DNA from: Acidovorax sp. NCPPB 4044
Lineage (GTDB): Bacteria > Pseudomonadota > Gammaproteobacteria > Burkholderiales > Burkholderiaceae_C
NCBI RefSeq assembly: GCF_028069655.1
Contig: NZ_JAMCOS010000001.1
Coordinates: 1,456,001 to 1,520,000 of the forward strand
Direction: 5' to 3'
Length of the DNA: 64,000 nucleotides
How positions within the stretch are numbered: position 1 is the stretch's first letter; each line of letters begins with the position of its first letter. The notes beneath the pieces were generated by a model, which searched no databases, was not told where the DNA came from, and was given only the letters and a program-made list of their open reading frames with translations. The translations under genes and the position numbers were made by a program. Positions 1-9,000 of this stretch are shown here, one piece after another.

Positions 1-563
1 TCGATGCGCGTGGCCGTCAGCAGGGCCGGATAGTGACGAAGGCCCAAGCGGCGTGCGAGGTCATCCCCGGACGCCGGGAAGAGCGCCAGGCCGGGAGCGA
101 GGCTGCGCAGCGCATCCAGCCCTTGCTGCGACTCCACGTTCACCACGAGCCCGGCGGCACGGAGGCCGCGCAACTGGTCCTGCCGTTGCCGCAACCAGGC
201 GCGGGAGCGCGGATCGTCGCCGACGAGGAAGAACGGTGTGAGGCCCGGCGCGTCCAGCGGGCGGGCATCGACAGCGCCGGGCGAGAGCCGCGTGGAGCGC
301 ACCGGCAGCAATGCCGCTTCCCCATGTTGCGTGGGCGGCGGTGTGGCCGAAAGCGGAAGGCCACCCTCCGTGCGCTGCGGCGGCAGGCCCAGGTCGTCGT
401 AGTACGGCTGCGCGGGAATGCCGCCGCGGTCCTCGACGACGATCAGCGTGTGGCGCTGCGGTGCGGCGTGCGGAACGGTCTCCGCGAGCAAGTGGGCGGA
501 AGGCAGGCAGAGCGCGGCGAGCACAAGCGCGGCGGCAGGGCGGCGAAGGGCAAGTGTGTTCAT
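1..563 (-). CDS. ICE protein, TIGR03765 / PFL_4695 family (partial at window edge)
   Basis: Reading the minus strand from an ATG at 563 gives 187 uninterrupted codons that leave the window at base 1, so the C-terminus is missing. The product starts with a signal peptide (hydrophobic ALVLAALCLPSA, then a small-residue cleavage region). The mature part contains a PFFLVGDDPRSRAWL stretch and an ALFPASGDDLARRLG stretch, which I recognise from the exported TIGR03765 proteins of PFGI-1/clc-type ICEs. In those elements the gene belongs to the conjugation module and its molecular role is unknown. It overlaps the stop of the transglycosylase gene by four bases (ATGA), so the two are translationally coupled. 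The family call is from remembered pattern and gene order. Confidence 0.85.
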   Translation of the reverse strand, partial: MNTLALRRPAAALVLAALCLPSAHLLAETVPHAAPQRHTLIVVEDRGGIPAQPYYDDLGLPPQRTEGGLPLSATPPPTQHGEAALLPVRSTRLSPGAVDARPLDAPGLTPFFLVGDDPRSRAWLRQRQDQLRGLRAAGLVVNVESQQGLDALRSLAPGLALFPASGDDLARRLGLRHYPALLTATRI

Positions 564-1171
564 GGCCGGGAATCCCGATGTCCGTTCAATGTGGCGATGG
601 CCTGCGGGCGGCCCAGCACGCGCACGAGGTGGTGTTGTACCCTTCCGCGGTAGCGCAGTGCCGGCAGGCCGCCGGCAGGGCGGTGATAGCGACCGATCGC
701 CATGAGCCAGTCCTCTCCGGGCGTGTGCTGCTCGCGCAGGATCTCCGCGGCGATGGCCAGATTCCGGTAGGGGTCCAGCAGCGCGCAGGGTTGGGGTGCC
801 CGGCGCGCGTGGTAGCCGGCGTTGATCTGTCCCAGGCCGACGTCGATGCGCTGCGCGGGCGTGTTCCGCAGTGCCTGGCGCAGAGCGAGGCAGGCGTCCG
901 ACCGGGTGGCATGGCGCTGCGAGGCCCCCGCCACATTGAGTGTCCAGGGCCAGGGAATCAGCCGGCCGCGCAGCCGTGTGCCGCTTTCCTGCAATGCGAT
1001 CGCGTACAGCACGGTAGAGGGCACACCGGCTTGCGCCGCAGCGATCTGGTAGGCCGGGGGAGGTGTCTCCTGGCCCCAGGCCGTGTCGGCGGTGCAGATG
1101 CCTGCGAGCGCTGCGATCGCCAGGACGGGTGGCAGCCGCAGGGCGCGCGGCGGCTTCACTGGCGCTGCCAT
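560..1171 (-). CDS. ICE lytic transglycosylase (SLT domain)
   Basis: This 203-aa exported protein probably opens peptidoglycan locally for the conjugation apparatus. It has an N-terminal signal sequence (about residues 10-35). The SLT fold follows, with the catalytic glutamate in ALQESG (about residue 62), the GLGQINAGY motif near 112-120 and an AAEILREQ helix near 141-148, all typical of slt70-type transglycosylases. The start at 1171 is the only one that includes the signal peptide. It lies 16 bases inside the upstream TIGR03759 gene, and the stop overlaps the next start by four bases. Much longer readings of this frame, back to 1864, run through TIGR03759 and lose the signal peptide. This is the standard partner gene between TIGR03759 and TIGR03765 in this ICE family. 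Confidence 0.88.
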   Translation of the reverse strand: MAAPVKPPRALRLPPVLAIAALAGICTADTAWGQETPPPAYQIAAAQAGVPSTVLYAIALQESGTRLRGRLIPWPWTLNVAGASQRHATRSDACLALRQALRNTPAQRIDVGLGQINAGYHARRAPQPCALLDPYRNLAIAAEILREQHTPGEDWLMAIGRYHRPAGGLPALRYRGRVQHHLVRVLGRPQAIATLNGHRDSRP

Positions 1172-1914
1172 TGGCCGCCGACCTCGCGTACCACCGCGGG
1201 AAGCTCGCCGGGCACGCCCAGCGACAGCCAGCGTCCACCGTCGTGGTTGAGCGTGATGGCTTTGGCCTGCACTTTCGCGGGATCGATGGCCGCCTGACGC
1301 GCCCACCGCCGGATGCGTTCGTCGTCGCCGCGGCTGCCGACCACGTACACATCCATGGCGGTGCCGGCCGACTGGAGTTGCTGCACCCGCTGATCGCAGG
1401 CTGCGCAAGCTTCCTTCACGAACACCGCGAGCCGCCCAGGCTCTGCTGCACCGGTGCCAGCGCCGCTTACATCGCCGCCCGCCTGGTTGCTCGGCAGGGC
1501 CACGCGCTGCAGATCCGGATGCAGCCGCTGCCATGCGGCGTCGTAGGCGCGTTGATAGTCGAGGGTCTTCTGGACCCGCCGCGCCTCGGCCTGCACCTGC
1601 AACTCCGCGAAACGGCGACGTTCCTCGTCGCTGCGCGCCTCGATGCCGAGCGCGGTCAACGGGTCGAGGTGGGGCGAATAGATGCCGAGCGGTCCCTGCA
1701 TGAGCGTTCGGTAGCGCGACCAGTCCTCGGCGCGCAGGTTCCACTCGCGGGCGCGGGCCTCGTCGCCCCGCTTGTCCGCGGCTGTTTGTACTTCGGTTGG
1801 GACGAAGCGGCTCGCACCTTGGAGTGCCTGGGCATGGACGGCTAGGCTGGCACCCAGCGCGCATACCGATCCGGCCAGCAACAGGGCAAAACGGGGAGGG
1901 CAGGGCTCTCGCAT
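1156..1914 (-). CDS. ICE protein, TIGR03759 family
   Basis: A 252-aa exported protein. It has a signal peptide (residues about 8-30 ending AVHAQ). The body contains LRAEDWSRYRTLMQGPLG and LDPLTALGIEAR, which mark the TIGR03759 family of PFGI-1-type ICEs. The C-terminal half has a thioredoxin-like look: VKEACAACDQRV carries a CAAC pair, and MDVYVVGS and LGVPGELPAVV follow. A periplasmic role in disulfide chemistry or pilus/secretion assembly is therefore possible, but this is inference. It sits six bases downstream of the coiled-coil gene and overlaps the transglycosylase, in one operon with the PilL-type lipoprotein. Confidence 0.88.
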   Translation of the reverse strand: MREPCPPRFALLLAGSVCALGASLAVHAQALQGASRFVPTEVQTAADKRGDEARAREWNLRAEDWSRYRTLMQGPLGIYSPHLDPLTALGIEARSDEERRRFAELQVQAEARRVQKTLDYQRAYDAAWQRLHPDLQRVALPSNQAGGDVSGAGTGAAEPGRLAVFVKEACAACDQRVQQLQSAGTAMDVYVVGSRGDDERIRRWARQAAIDPAKVQAKAITLNHDGGRWLSLGVPGELPAVVREVGGQWQRQ

Positions 1915-1920
1915 GCCGAC

Positions 1921-2571
1921 CTACCGCGAGCGCAGCGGCAGGCGGCGCACCTGCTCGCCCACGGTGAACTGCGCGGTGTCCTGCTCAATCGCCTCCAGCC
2001 GCCATCCGCGTTCCTGGTCGCCCTCGCGCAGGAGCCGGACCTCGGCAGGCGACGCACGGTCCGTCGGGGCGATCGCCAGGAAGGGCACGCCCGCGCGCAG
2101 TTCGGTGCCGAGGACCTTGAACGGAGGCGGGCTCGGAAGAAGGGGTTTCGGGACCGATGCGCCCGAGATACGGGGCTTGGGGACTATGGAAGGACGTGCT
2201 GCGACCTGCGATTGCAGCGCATCCGCGCGTGCAGACAGTGCAGCCAGGTCTTCCGCTTTGGCCGCTCCGGCCTGGGCCTGTTCAAGGCGCGTAATGCGCT
2301 CGCCGACGGCTTGCTGCGCCGCCCTGAACGCGGCTTCGCTCACGGACGGCGGTTGACGCTGCGCCGCCTCGAACGTACCGCGCAGTTGCGTCACACTGTC
2401 ACCCAGGGTCTGCATTTCCGCATCGAGATTGGCGCTTCGCGCATCCTGCTCCATGTGTGAGAGCCGAACCGTATTGAAAGCTGTCGCGATCCCGAGCGCG
2501 AAGACGGCCACCGTCCCGGCGACCACGGGCCAGCGCATGCGAGGGCGTCCGCCCGGAGGAAGGGAAATCAT
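1921..2571 (-). CDS. ICE membrane-anchored coiled-coil protein
   Basis: A 216-aa protein of the conjugation operon. The start at 2571 overlaps the PilL-type gene stop by four bases (ATGA). Residues about 13-33 form a single N-terminal transmembrane helix (VVAGTVAVFALGIATAF). It is followed by about 80 residues rich in Ala, Gln, Glu and Leu with heptad character (coiled coil), a proline-rich linker (PKPRISGASVPKPLLPSPPP) and a small C-terminal beta-rich domain (VLGTELRAGVPFLAIAP). The shape is that of a bitopic inner-membrane protein projecting into the periplasm. I cannot name the family. Position between PilL and TIGR03759 is conserved in clc-type elements as I remember them. Confidence 0.75.
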   Translation of the reverse strand: MISLPPGGRPRMRWPVVAGTVAVFALGIATAFNTVRLSHMEQDARSANLDAEMQTLGDSVTQLRGTFEAAQRQPPSVSEAAFRAAQQAVGERITRLEQAQAGAAKAEDLAALSARADALQSQVAARPSIVPKPRISGASVPKPLLPSPPPFKVLGTELRAGVPFLAIAPTDRASPAEVRLLREGDQERGWRLEAIEQDTAQFTVGEQVRRLPLRSR

Positions 2572-3170
2572 GGCAATTGCTCCGAGTGCGAATGGGCGGG
2601 CGCAGCCTCGATCGGCGCAATCCGCCCATCGGTCTCGTCGGTGCCTGGCGTTGCGGTGTCGGCGCTGACCGCCTCCGCGCGGCGAAAGCACACCTCCCGT
2701 TGGGTGTGGTCCACGTCGAGAAGCCATGCGTTGCCGGACATCGCGAGGAGGGCCGAGAGCAGCGTGGTCGGCCCAAGGTGTACGTGAGCCGCCGGCAGGG
2801 GCAATGCATACAGCATGGCGCTGTCGCCGCTGGGCGCGCAGAGGCGGTAGCCCGAGTGCCGCAACAGGTACTGCAGCCCGTCTCCTACCGTGGCGCGATC
2901 CGAAACGGGAAGCGTAATGTCGACTATCTGCATCAGCAGATCGCGCTGTCCGGCCATGGGCTCGATCTCCACGAGCGTGTAGCGTCCTTGCCGGGTAACG
3001 GGGACTGCTGGAACCAAGGTGGCGACGCTGGTCTCTGGCGAGGGCGAGGCGGTGGGCGCCACCGGATCCCTGCCTGGCGGCGAACTGGCACAACCACTCA
3101 GGAGAGCCAGTGCGAAGAAGATGGCGGCAGGCGCAGGGCTGCGAGGTTCGGGCAGGGTAGGAGGCTGCAT
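2568..3170 (-). CDS. PilL N-terminal-domain lipoprotein of ICE (TIGR03748-like)
   Basis: A 200-aa lipoprotein. The signal ends in a lipobox, LLSGCASS, with the lipidated cysteine near residue 27. The mature part includes RYTLVEIEPMAGQRDLL and VGDGLQYLLRHSGYRL, the signature of the PilL N-terminal domain in PFGI-1-class ICEs. LSALLAMSGNAWLLDVDHTQREVCF follows; it resembles secretin-associated STN/TcpQ folds. The likely place of action is the outer membrane/periplasm, with the conjugative type IV pilus or T4SS. It heads the visible part of the conjugation operon, whose members overlap by four bases. Upstream, 3171-3406 is a 236-bp divergent spacer shared with the GIY-YIG gene and probably carries the operon promoter. 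Confidence 0.85.
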   Translation of the reverse strand: MQPPTLPEPRSPAPAAIFFALALLSGCASSPPGRDPVAPTASPSPETSVATLVPAVPVTRQGRYTLVEIEPMAGQRDLLMQIVDITLPVSDRATVGDGLQYLLRHSGYRLCAPSGDSAMLYALPLPAAHVHLGPTTLLSALLAMSGNAWLLDVDHTQREVCFRRAEAVSADTATPGTDETDGRIAPIEAAPAHSHSEQLP

Positions 3171-3406
3171 ACAGTGCGTCCTGGCATGTGGATGGCCGGA
3201 CGATGCGGGAATGCGCCTCTGCGGTCAGGCAACAAACGGGACTGCGGCGGTGCGCTTTCGTCGAACGGGGCGGCTGCGTCGCGACATCCCGCCTGGGCAC
3301 GCACCGAGGTGCCATCCGCAGCCACCTGAAGGCGTCCCGCGGGTAGGATTAGTCAGGTGGAAAACCGCAGTCGATGACGTATCGGGGCGACGAACAGGAG
3401 CGATCC

Positions 3407-3922
3407 ATGCCGGTGTATTTCGTTGGAGAGAACGAAGTTCCTTGCGAAACGATAAAGATCGGGGTCGCCAAATGCATCGACAGGCGAATCAGAGATCTTC
3501 AGACCGGGAATTTTCGGAAGCTGAACCTGCTTGGCTGGATCAACGCGGGCGACGACGATTTCCCGCTGGAGAAGCGTCTCCATAAAAGATTTCAAGCTGA
3601 TTGTTTGAAGCGCGAATGGTTCGCCATCGAGCCGGCGGACGTTCTTGAGGTATTGAAGGAAGCTGGCATACACGGCTTCGTTGCCAAAAATGCGGATGCG
3701 TTTCAGATCGTCGGCTACGACCGTGACGCCATGCCCGAGTATCTGGGCGTCTGGCCTTGGGGAGATATGGAGATCGAGGAGTGTTGTCCATTCTGCGGCT
3801 GCCTGTGCGGGATGGACTTCCAGGAAGCGTCGCAGATGTACCACTGTCGGCAGTGCTACGAGCTGACCGATTTTTCCGAGCTCGATCCACGCGATGAAGA
3901 GGACGATATGGAGCGCGACTGA
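3407..3922 (+). CDS. GIY-YIG / T5orf172-type nuclease-like protein with zinc ribbon
   Basis: A 171-aa cytoplasmic protein with an AGGAG six bases before the ATG at 3407. The N-terminal half has the T5orf172/MUG113 flavour of the GIY-YIG fold: VYFVGE, then IKIGVA, an Arg-rich helix with LQTGNFRKL, and EKRLHKRFQ followed by REWFAI. The C-terminal part has CPFCGC and CRQC, four cysteines that could bind zinc. The expected role is DNA binding or nicking by a mobile-element or defence protein. It is the only plus-strand gene of the cargo segment and is less GC-rich than the ICE core, so it looks acquired. No cognate partner is evident. Confidence 0.7.
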   Translation: MPVYFVGENEVPCETIKIGVAKCIDRRIRDLQTGNFRKLNLLGWINAGDDDFPLEKRLHKRFQADCLKREWFAIEPADVLEVLKEAGIHGFVAKNADAFQIVGYDRDAMPEYLGVWPWGDMEIEECCPFCGCLCGMDFQEASQMYHCRQCYELTDFSELDPRDEEDDMERD

Positions 3923-4022
3923 CGTCGCCTGCTGCCTGGCGTAAAAACCGCCAGCGCAGTGCCGGCGGTTGTCGATGACTCGTTGTCGACTCGCTGACCG
4001 GTGCGATCCAAGGGGCGCCGGT

Positions 4023-4559
4023 TTAGCCGATTCCGAGTTTCATCTTCGTGGTGCTGGCCGGCGTGACGGTCACGCGGCTCATGCAATCGAGCTTTCCAGC
4101 AGGAAACGAGTACGCGACGATCGCATCGCCGATCTGGGCGCCCAAGGTGTAGACGGCATGCTCATTGGTGCCGCGCGCATAGTCCATCACGATGAGGCTC
4201 GGATACTGTTTCCGCAGCGATGCCATCGAGACACAGCTGCCCGTCACTTCGAAGGATGCCGAATCTGCGCGGTTATCCGTGCCCATGACCACGACGGCAT
4301 TCGACGCGAACAGTGACGGAGCGATTTGCTTCGACGTCTTGCGAGGCTCCTGCCCATTGGTCATGGCGACCGAGTCGGGGCGGGGGGAGACGAGCGTCAG
4401 TACGTCTTTTCCATCGCCTGGAAGAGCCAGTGCAACTTTTTCCGAGAAAGCCCAAAGCTGCTTTTCAGCGGCGGCGGAGGCGCGCGGTGCGGCTGCGGCA
4501 GGCACGAGCGGAGCAGTCGCGAGGACGACCGCGCCCAGGGCGGCAACGAGAGTCTTCAT
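4023..4559 (-). CDS. Secreted hypothetical protein, partner of the HEMGH protein
   Basis: A 178-aa protein with a clear signal peptide (MKTLVAALGAVVLATAPLV, cleavage after AAAA). The mature region contains two cysteines (GSCVSM, LDCMSR) that could form a disulfide. It has no catalytic motif I can recognise. It begins three bases after the stop of the zinc-motif protein and is certainly co-transcribed with it, so the two probably work together, for example as enzyme and inhibitor/immunity or as two parts of one secreted complex. That pairing is inference from spacing only. The family is unknown to me. Confidence 0.6.
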   Translation of the reverse strand: MKTLVAALGAVVLATAPLVPAAAAPRASAAAEKQLWAFSEKVALALPGDGKDVLTLVSPRPDSVAMTNGQEPRKTSKQIAPSLFASNAVVVMGTDNRADSASFEVTGSCVSMASLRKQYPSLIVMDYARGTNEHAVYTLGAQIGDAIVAYSFPAGKLDCMSRVTVTPASTTKMKLGIG

Positions 4560-4562
4560 GGC

Positions 4563-5183
4563 TTATTGCTCCTCTTGCGAAGGGGGATTGAGTTTGTCGT
4601 ACTCGTTGCCGTAGTACACCTTGTAGTTTTCACCGGTAGTGGACGTGACATTGGCCTCGCAGAATGCATCACCCACACGTAGCGCCAGATCGGCCCCCCC
4701 GGCCGCGATCGTGGACAGCAGTGCCGGGGCATTCGCCGCGATCAGGCTGATGTCGGCGCCTCCCTGGGAGGTGTCCAGGATCTCGTTGCGCGCCGTGGAG
4801 TTGTTGAGCACGGCCCGGCCTTCGTTGGTGCAGGCCTTGGCGATGTAGTCCTCCCGCGTGCCGAGCACCCAGCCCTGGTCCAGGTACAGGTGGCCCATCT
4901 CGTGGCTGACCATGGACACCCTGGAGTACAACCCAGGGATGTCGTTGGAGGCACACGAATAGTTCTGGATGTAGACGGTGCTTCCCGGCTTGTCCAGATA
5001 GGTGGCTGGGCCGTACACGAAGGGGAACGTGGTGCCGTTGACCTGGCCGGTGAGCGTGCTGGACGCAAAAATGACGAAGTCCACACACTCGCCAAGTCCC
5101 GTGTTCACGGGCTGCTGCTGTGCGTGGGCCTGATGAACACACAAGGCCGACATGGCGATGACGGCCGCGCTGAACAACTTCAT
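4563..5183 (-). CDS. Secreted putative zinc metalloprotease (HEMGH motif)
   Basis: A 206-aa exported protein. AAGGAG lies seven bases before the ATG at 5183, and a signal peptide ends near AHAQ (residue 21). The motif SHEMGHLY places H94, E95 and H98 in a canonical HExxH zinc site, and a TNEGRA segment supplies a glutamate at residue 121, a plausible third ligand in a gluzincin-like arrangement. Cysteines near residues 33 and 77 and others downstream suggest disulfides in the periplasm or outside the cell. Nothing else of a named peptidase family is visible, so the activity is a prediction from the motif. It lies in the ICE cargo segment with a short secreted partner directly downstream. Confidence 0.6.
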   Translation of the reverse strand: MKLFSAAVIAMSALCVHQAHAQQQPVNTGLGECVDFVIFASSTLTGQVNGTTFPFVYGPATYLDKPGSTVYIQNYSCASNDIPGLYSRVSMVSHEMGHLYLDQGWVLGTREDYIAKACTNEGRAVLNNSTARNEILDTSQGGADISLIAANAPALLSTIAAGGADLALRVGDAFCEANVTSTTGENYKVYYGNEYDKLNPPSQEEQ

Positions 5184-5340
5184 GCTTTCTCCTTCCTTGG
5201 GGTCTGAGCGTTTTCTAAAGCTGGCAAAGGCTTGAATGCAAGCACGGTGCGCCGCAAATTTGACGTGCATCGCGGTTGCCTGGGTCCAAGAATGCGGACT
5301 GCGAGGAGGCCGTAATCGCACCCAGCAGTGATGACGAGAA

Positions 5341-5976
5341 TCAGCGTGGCAGGGATTCGCGCAGGGTGACCACGCGGTACTGGCCACGGTCGCCGTAGCG
5401 CGGCCCTTTCTTCTCGAAGTCCGCGCAGAGCCGGTCGCTGCCGCAGGCGACGAGGTTGGACCGCGCCACGCGATCCAGATAGGCGATTTCCGCCCGTCGC
5501 TGTTTTGCCTCCGCGATGGTCGCGTTGGCGCCATGGAATGCGTATGCCACGGCGCACAGCCCCAGGATGGCTGCCACCACCATCGCGATGGTGGCCATCC
5601 ACATCCGGCGCATCACCATGGTTTCCTGCGATTGCTGCGCTTGCGCGTAGCGCTGTGTGGCCTGCTGCAATTGCTGGTTCGTCGCGGTCAGTGTGCGGTC
5701 GAACCGCCCGGCGGCGGGGTCCAGCGCGACCGAGAGTGCCTGGTGAGTCAGCTGCGTCAGCCGCGGAAGCGCGTTCTCCACGACGCGATGGACGCGCTGA
5801 TCGGCGTTGTTGACTGCGTTCTGCAGCAACTGCATCTGCTGGCGCACCTGGTCCTCCAGGGCCTGCTCCCGCCGCTGCAGCTGTCCGATCAGCGCCGCCA
5901 TGGCCTGGATCGATTCCTTCATTGCCTGTTCCGCACCTTCGTCTTCTGGCATCGCTGAGGTGTTGTGCATGTCCAT
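5341..5976 (-). CDS. Coiled-coil single-pass membrane protein
   Basis: A 211-aa protein starting at MDMHNTS (5976). Readings from further upstream run into the glycine codons of the preceding gene. Residues about 15-115 are a Gln/Glu/Arg-rich, probably coiled-coil segment (QLQRREQALEDQVRQQMQLL). One transmembrane helix follows (MVVAAILGLCAVAYAF), then a short Cys-containing tail (VACGSDRLCADF) that ends in a basic stretch. It lies 40 bases after the stop of the AHH-domain gene on the same strand and is probably in the same operon. It might anchor, deliver or neutralise that protein, but there is no direct evidence. The family is not recognised. Confidence 0.6.
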   Translation of the reverse strand: MDMHNTSAMPEDEGAEQAMKESIQAMAALIGQLQRREQALEDQVRQQMQLLQNAVNNADQRVHRVVENALPRLTQLTHQALSVALDPAAGRFDRTLTATNQQLQQATQRYAQAQQSQETMVMRRMWMATIAMVVAAILGLCAVAYAFHGANATIAEAKQRRAEIAYLDRVARSNLVACGSDRLCADFEKKGPRYGDRGQYRVVTLRESLPR

Positions 5977-6016
5977 CGTGGTCTCTTGAGGATTCAATTC
6001 GCCTTCCGGGTTCCCG

Positions 6017-9000
6017 TTATCCGCCACCACCACCGCCTCCTCCGGCGCCACCACCACCGCCGTCGCCACCCCCGCCGCCTCCATCGCCTTGCGGCCCACC
6101 CTGCATCGCGGGCCCGTGGGCGAACTGGGGCAATGTCATGACCATGACCGGACCACGGCTGGTCTGTATCTCGGCCGCGACGTCCATGCCCAACGCCTGG
6201 CGCGTGGTCGCCTGATCCTGCGCTTCCTGCATTGCCTTGGCATCCAGATGGGCATGGCCTTGCTCCGCGAGAGCTGCACTGTGCGCGCTGTTGGCGACGC
6301 GCTTCAGTGCCTGCTCGATGGCCAGATCGTTCTTGCTGTCGATGGCGTAGAGCAGATCATCGACATCCGGATCGCCGGTAATGGTCTTGCGCGCGGTCAC
6401 CGGATGATCGTCGCTCTGCTCGCCAGCGGATGGTGTACTCGCCTGCCATTGCGGTGCCGCCTCTGCAGGCATGGAGGGTGGCTTTCTCAGCGCGGAGGGG
6501 CCGTCCGGGTCGTATCCCTCACGCAGCTCCAGATCCGTGTAAGGCTGTTCGCCGCGCTCCACGCGATCTTGCCGGGCCTGTGCGATGCGATCTTCCGTTT
6601 CGAGCTCCTGTTCGAGTCTTATGCGCAACTCGCGCATCGAGCGTGTGATTTCTTCCCAGGAGTTCGGGTCCGGCACAGCCGGGGCCGAAGGTGCTTGCCC
6701 ATCCGACTTGGCCACGGGCGGCGGGTGGGTCGCATCGCCTTCGTTCTCGGGCATGCCGGCGGAGCGGCTGGCAGTGAAGGGCGACAGTGAAGGTTCCGGC
6801 GCCGACGCGAGGTGTGGAGCGACCGGCAACGCTGCAGTGATGCCGCCGACTTCCGGCACCGGGGTGTCGGGTGTTGGCTCCGGGGGCCGCTCGCCAGGAT
6901 GTTCCGCCAGCAGTCGCTCGGCTGGAGGGTTGGATGCAGGCACCGCGCGCACGTGCAACGACTCGTCGGGCTGCTGCTCCATGTGGGGCGTGGACAGGTA
7001 TCGGTATCCCTGCTGGTCCGGCACTGGCCGCGCTGCTTCCGGCGATGCGGGCGAGATCGCGGCACTGTGCGGCGTCACTCGCTGGGCGCTGCGGGCAAGC
7101 TCTTCTTGCGCATGTTGGCCCTGTGTCCGCCGCTGCGAGACGTCGTTGTCGGAGGCTGCCATGCGTTCCACCGGCGGCTCCGCGGAACGCTGGGCGAGGC
7201 GGTCCGGGGTGCGCTGTTGCTCATGAGTGCGTTGCTGAGCGTCCTGATGATGAGGCGCGGGCTGCTGATCCGATGGGACCTTCTGCGTCGCCTCCTGCTG
7301 GCGCTGAAGAGCCGCCTGGTAGGGCAGTGGGGCTTGCTCCGGATGCTGCGCGTCGTGCGCCTGCTGACGTTCTTGCGTTTGCTGGTCGGAGTGCTCAGTT
7401 TGGCGTTCTTCCTCCTCTCGCAACTGCGTTTGCTGAGCGTGCCGATCCAATGCTTCTTGCTGCCGGGCGTCGTGCGATACCTGCTGTTGACGTTGTTCGT
7501 CCTGCTGCGCGTCGAGGGCCTGCCGTTGTTGCAGTTGCAGTTGCAGTTGCTGCGACTCTTGCTGGCGGAGTTCCGATGCCGCATGCGTCTGCAGCGCCGC
7601 AGTAGCCTGGGTCCGATCGTCATGGGATGCCTGCTCCTGCAGCGCGTGCGCGCGAGCCTGCGCCAGGTGCTGCTCCCGCGCCTGTCGGTCTTCCTGCTGC
7701 TGATCCTGGCGTTCCTGCGCGGCACTGGCCGCCTGGCCGCGGGCCTGGACATCGAGCGCGTGCTGGTTGGAGGGAGAAGCGTCCGAGGTGTCCGTATCCG
7801 CGGAGCCTTCGGAGGGACGCTGCACGGAGGCCACGTGCTGCAAAGGCACGGCGGGTCGTTGCTGTGCCTGCACCTCCCGTAGCGCTTCGCGAATGTCCTC
7901 GGTGGTGGTGACCGCTGCGATGCGCTCCACGCCGTCGGCGCCGCGCTGGAGATGGGCGATCGGGCTGTCGGCGCCATACTGACCGCCCGGCCCGCGCTGC
8001 AGCTGCATGGCGCCATCGCCCGCGAGTCCTTCCGCTTCGCGCGTGCGCTGCGTCGCCAGTTCGATCGCTTCGCGCCATTGCGGCTGCAGCTCCGTGCCGA
8101 CAATGCGGTACTGGTACAGCGTCTGCTCGCGCTGCACATCCTGCGGCGACGGCGGCGATTGCTGGATGGCGGCAATCGCGTGGGCCTGCTCGGCGAGCGC
8201 CGGCTGCAGCATCGCGCGCGTGTTGTCCAGTTCCAGCACGCGATTGGCATCGGGCGGAGCGCCTTGGCCGGTCCACTGGCCCTCCATGTTGCGGTAGTAC
8301 CGCTGGCCGTTCGAGGCGGTCAGTGCGTCCGGATCCGGCAACGCCTGCTGGACTGCCGGCGACATCGGCAAGCCCTCGGCGGCCCAGCCGCTGCGGTGGT
8401 AGGCCAGCTCATAGCGCGCCGCGATCGCACCGGGACTGTTGGCGATGTTGCGGGCGATGGTGGCCTGCGCCTGCGCATCCAATTCCGCCGCGCGGTGCAG
8501 CAAGGCGGTCTCCTGCGCATAGCTGCCTCGATCGTTCGCGCCGGAGATCTCGGTCTTGACCAGGCGGTGCCATTGCCCGTTCGTGGGATCGCGCTTCCAG
8601 TCGGCAGGGCTCAGGCTGGGGCGGTCGCCGGCATTGGCCGGCTGCCGATAGGGATCGATGGGCGCGGGGGCGTCTTTCAGCGCCAACGCGGCGGCGGCAT
8701 TGGTGGCCTGGTAGTTGAGTTCACGGGCCTTGGCGTAGCTGGCGACGATCGGCGTGGCGGCAGGGTTGTCGATCCCATCGCCAGTTGTATCGGCCATGCC
8801 GCCCCGTGTCCAGGCGCGGCCATCGAATGACCAATGTGTGCCACCGCCATCGGTCTGCCGGTAGATCGCGCGGTTGTCGAGCAGGGCGGCGGCTTTTTCG
8901 CCAGCGGCGCTCATAAAGTATGCGTCGGCCGCGATCAACACCATCGGCCCGGCGCCGGAGCTGCCCAACGCGTAGGCGGCCGCGGTACCGCCGGCCCAGC

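Noticed and set aside
560..1864. 434-aa minus-strand frame across TIGR03759 and the transglycosylase
   Set aside because: Only the last 203 codons have protein-like composition and a signal peptide; the rest is a shadow of TIGR03759.
6017..6700. XVIPCD tail of Xanthomonas type IV effectors in the AHH protein
   Set aside because: The expected XVIPCD pattern (GL-RIDxLH type and conserved Gln series) could not be found; only Gln-richness is shared.
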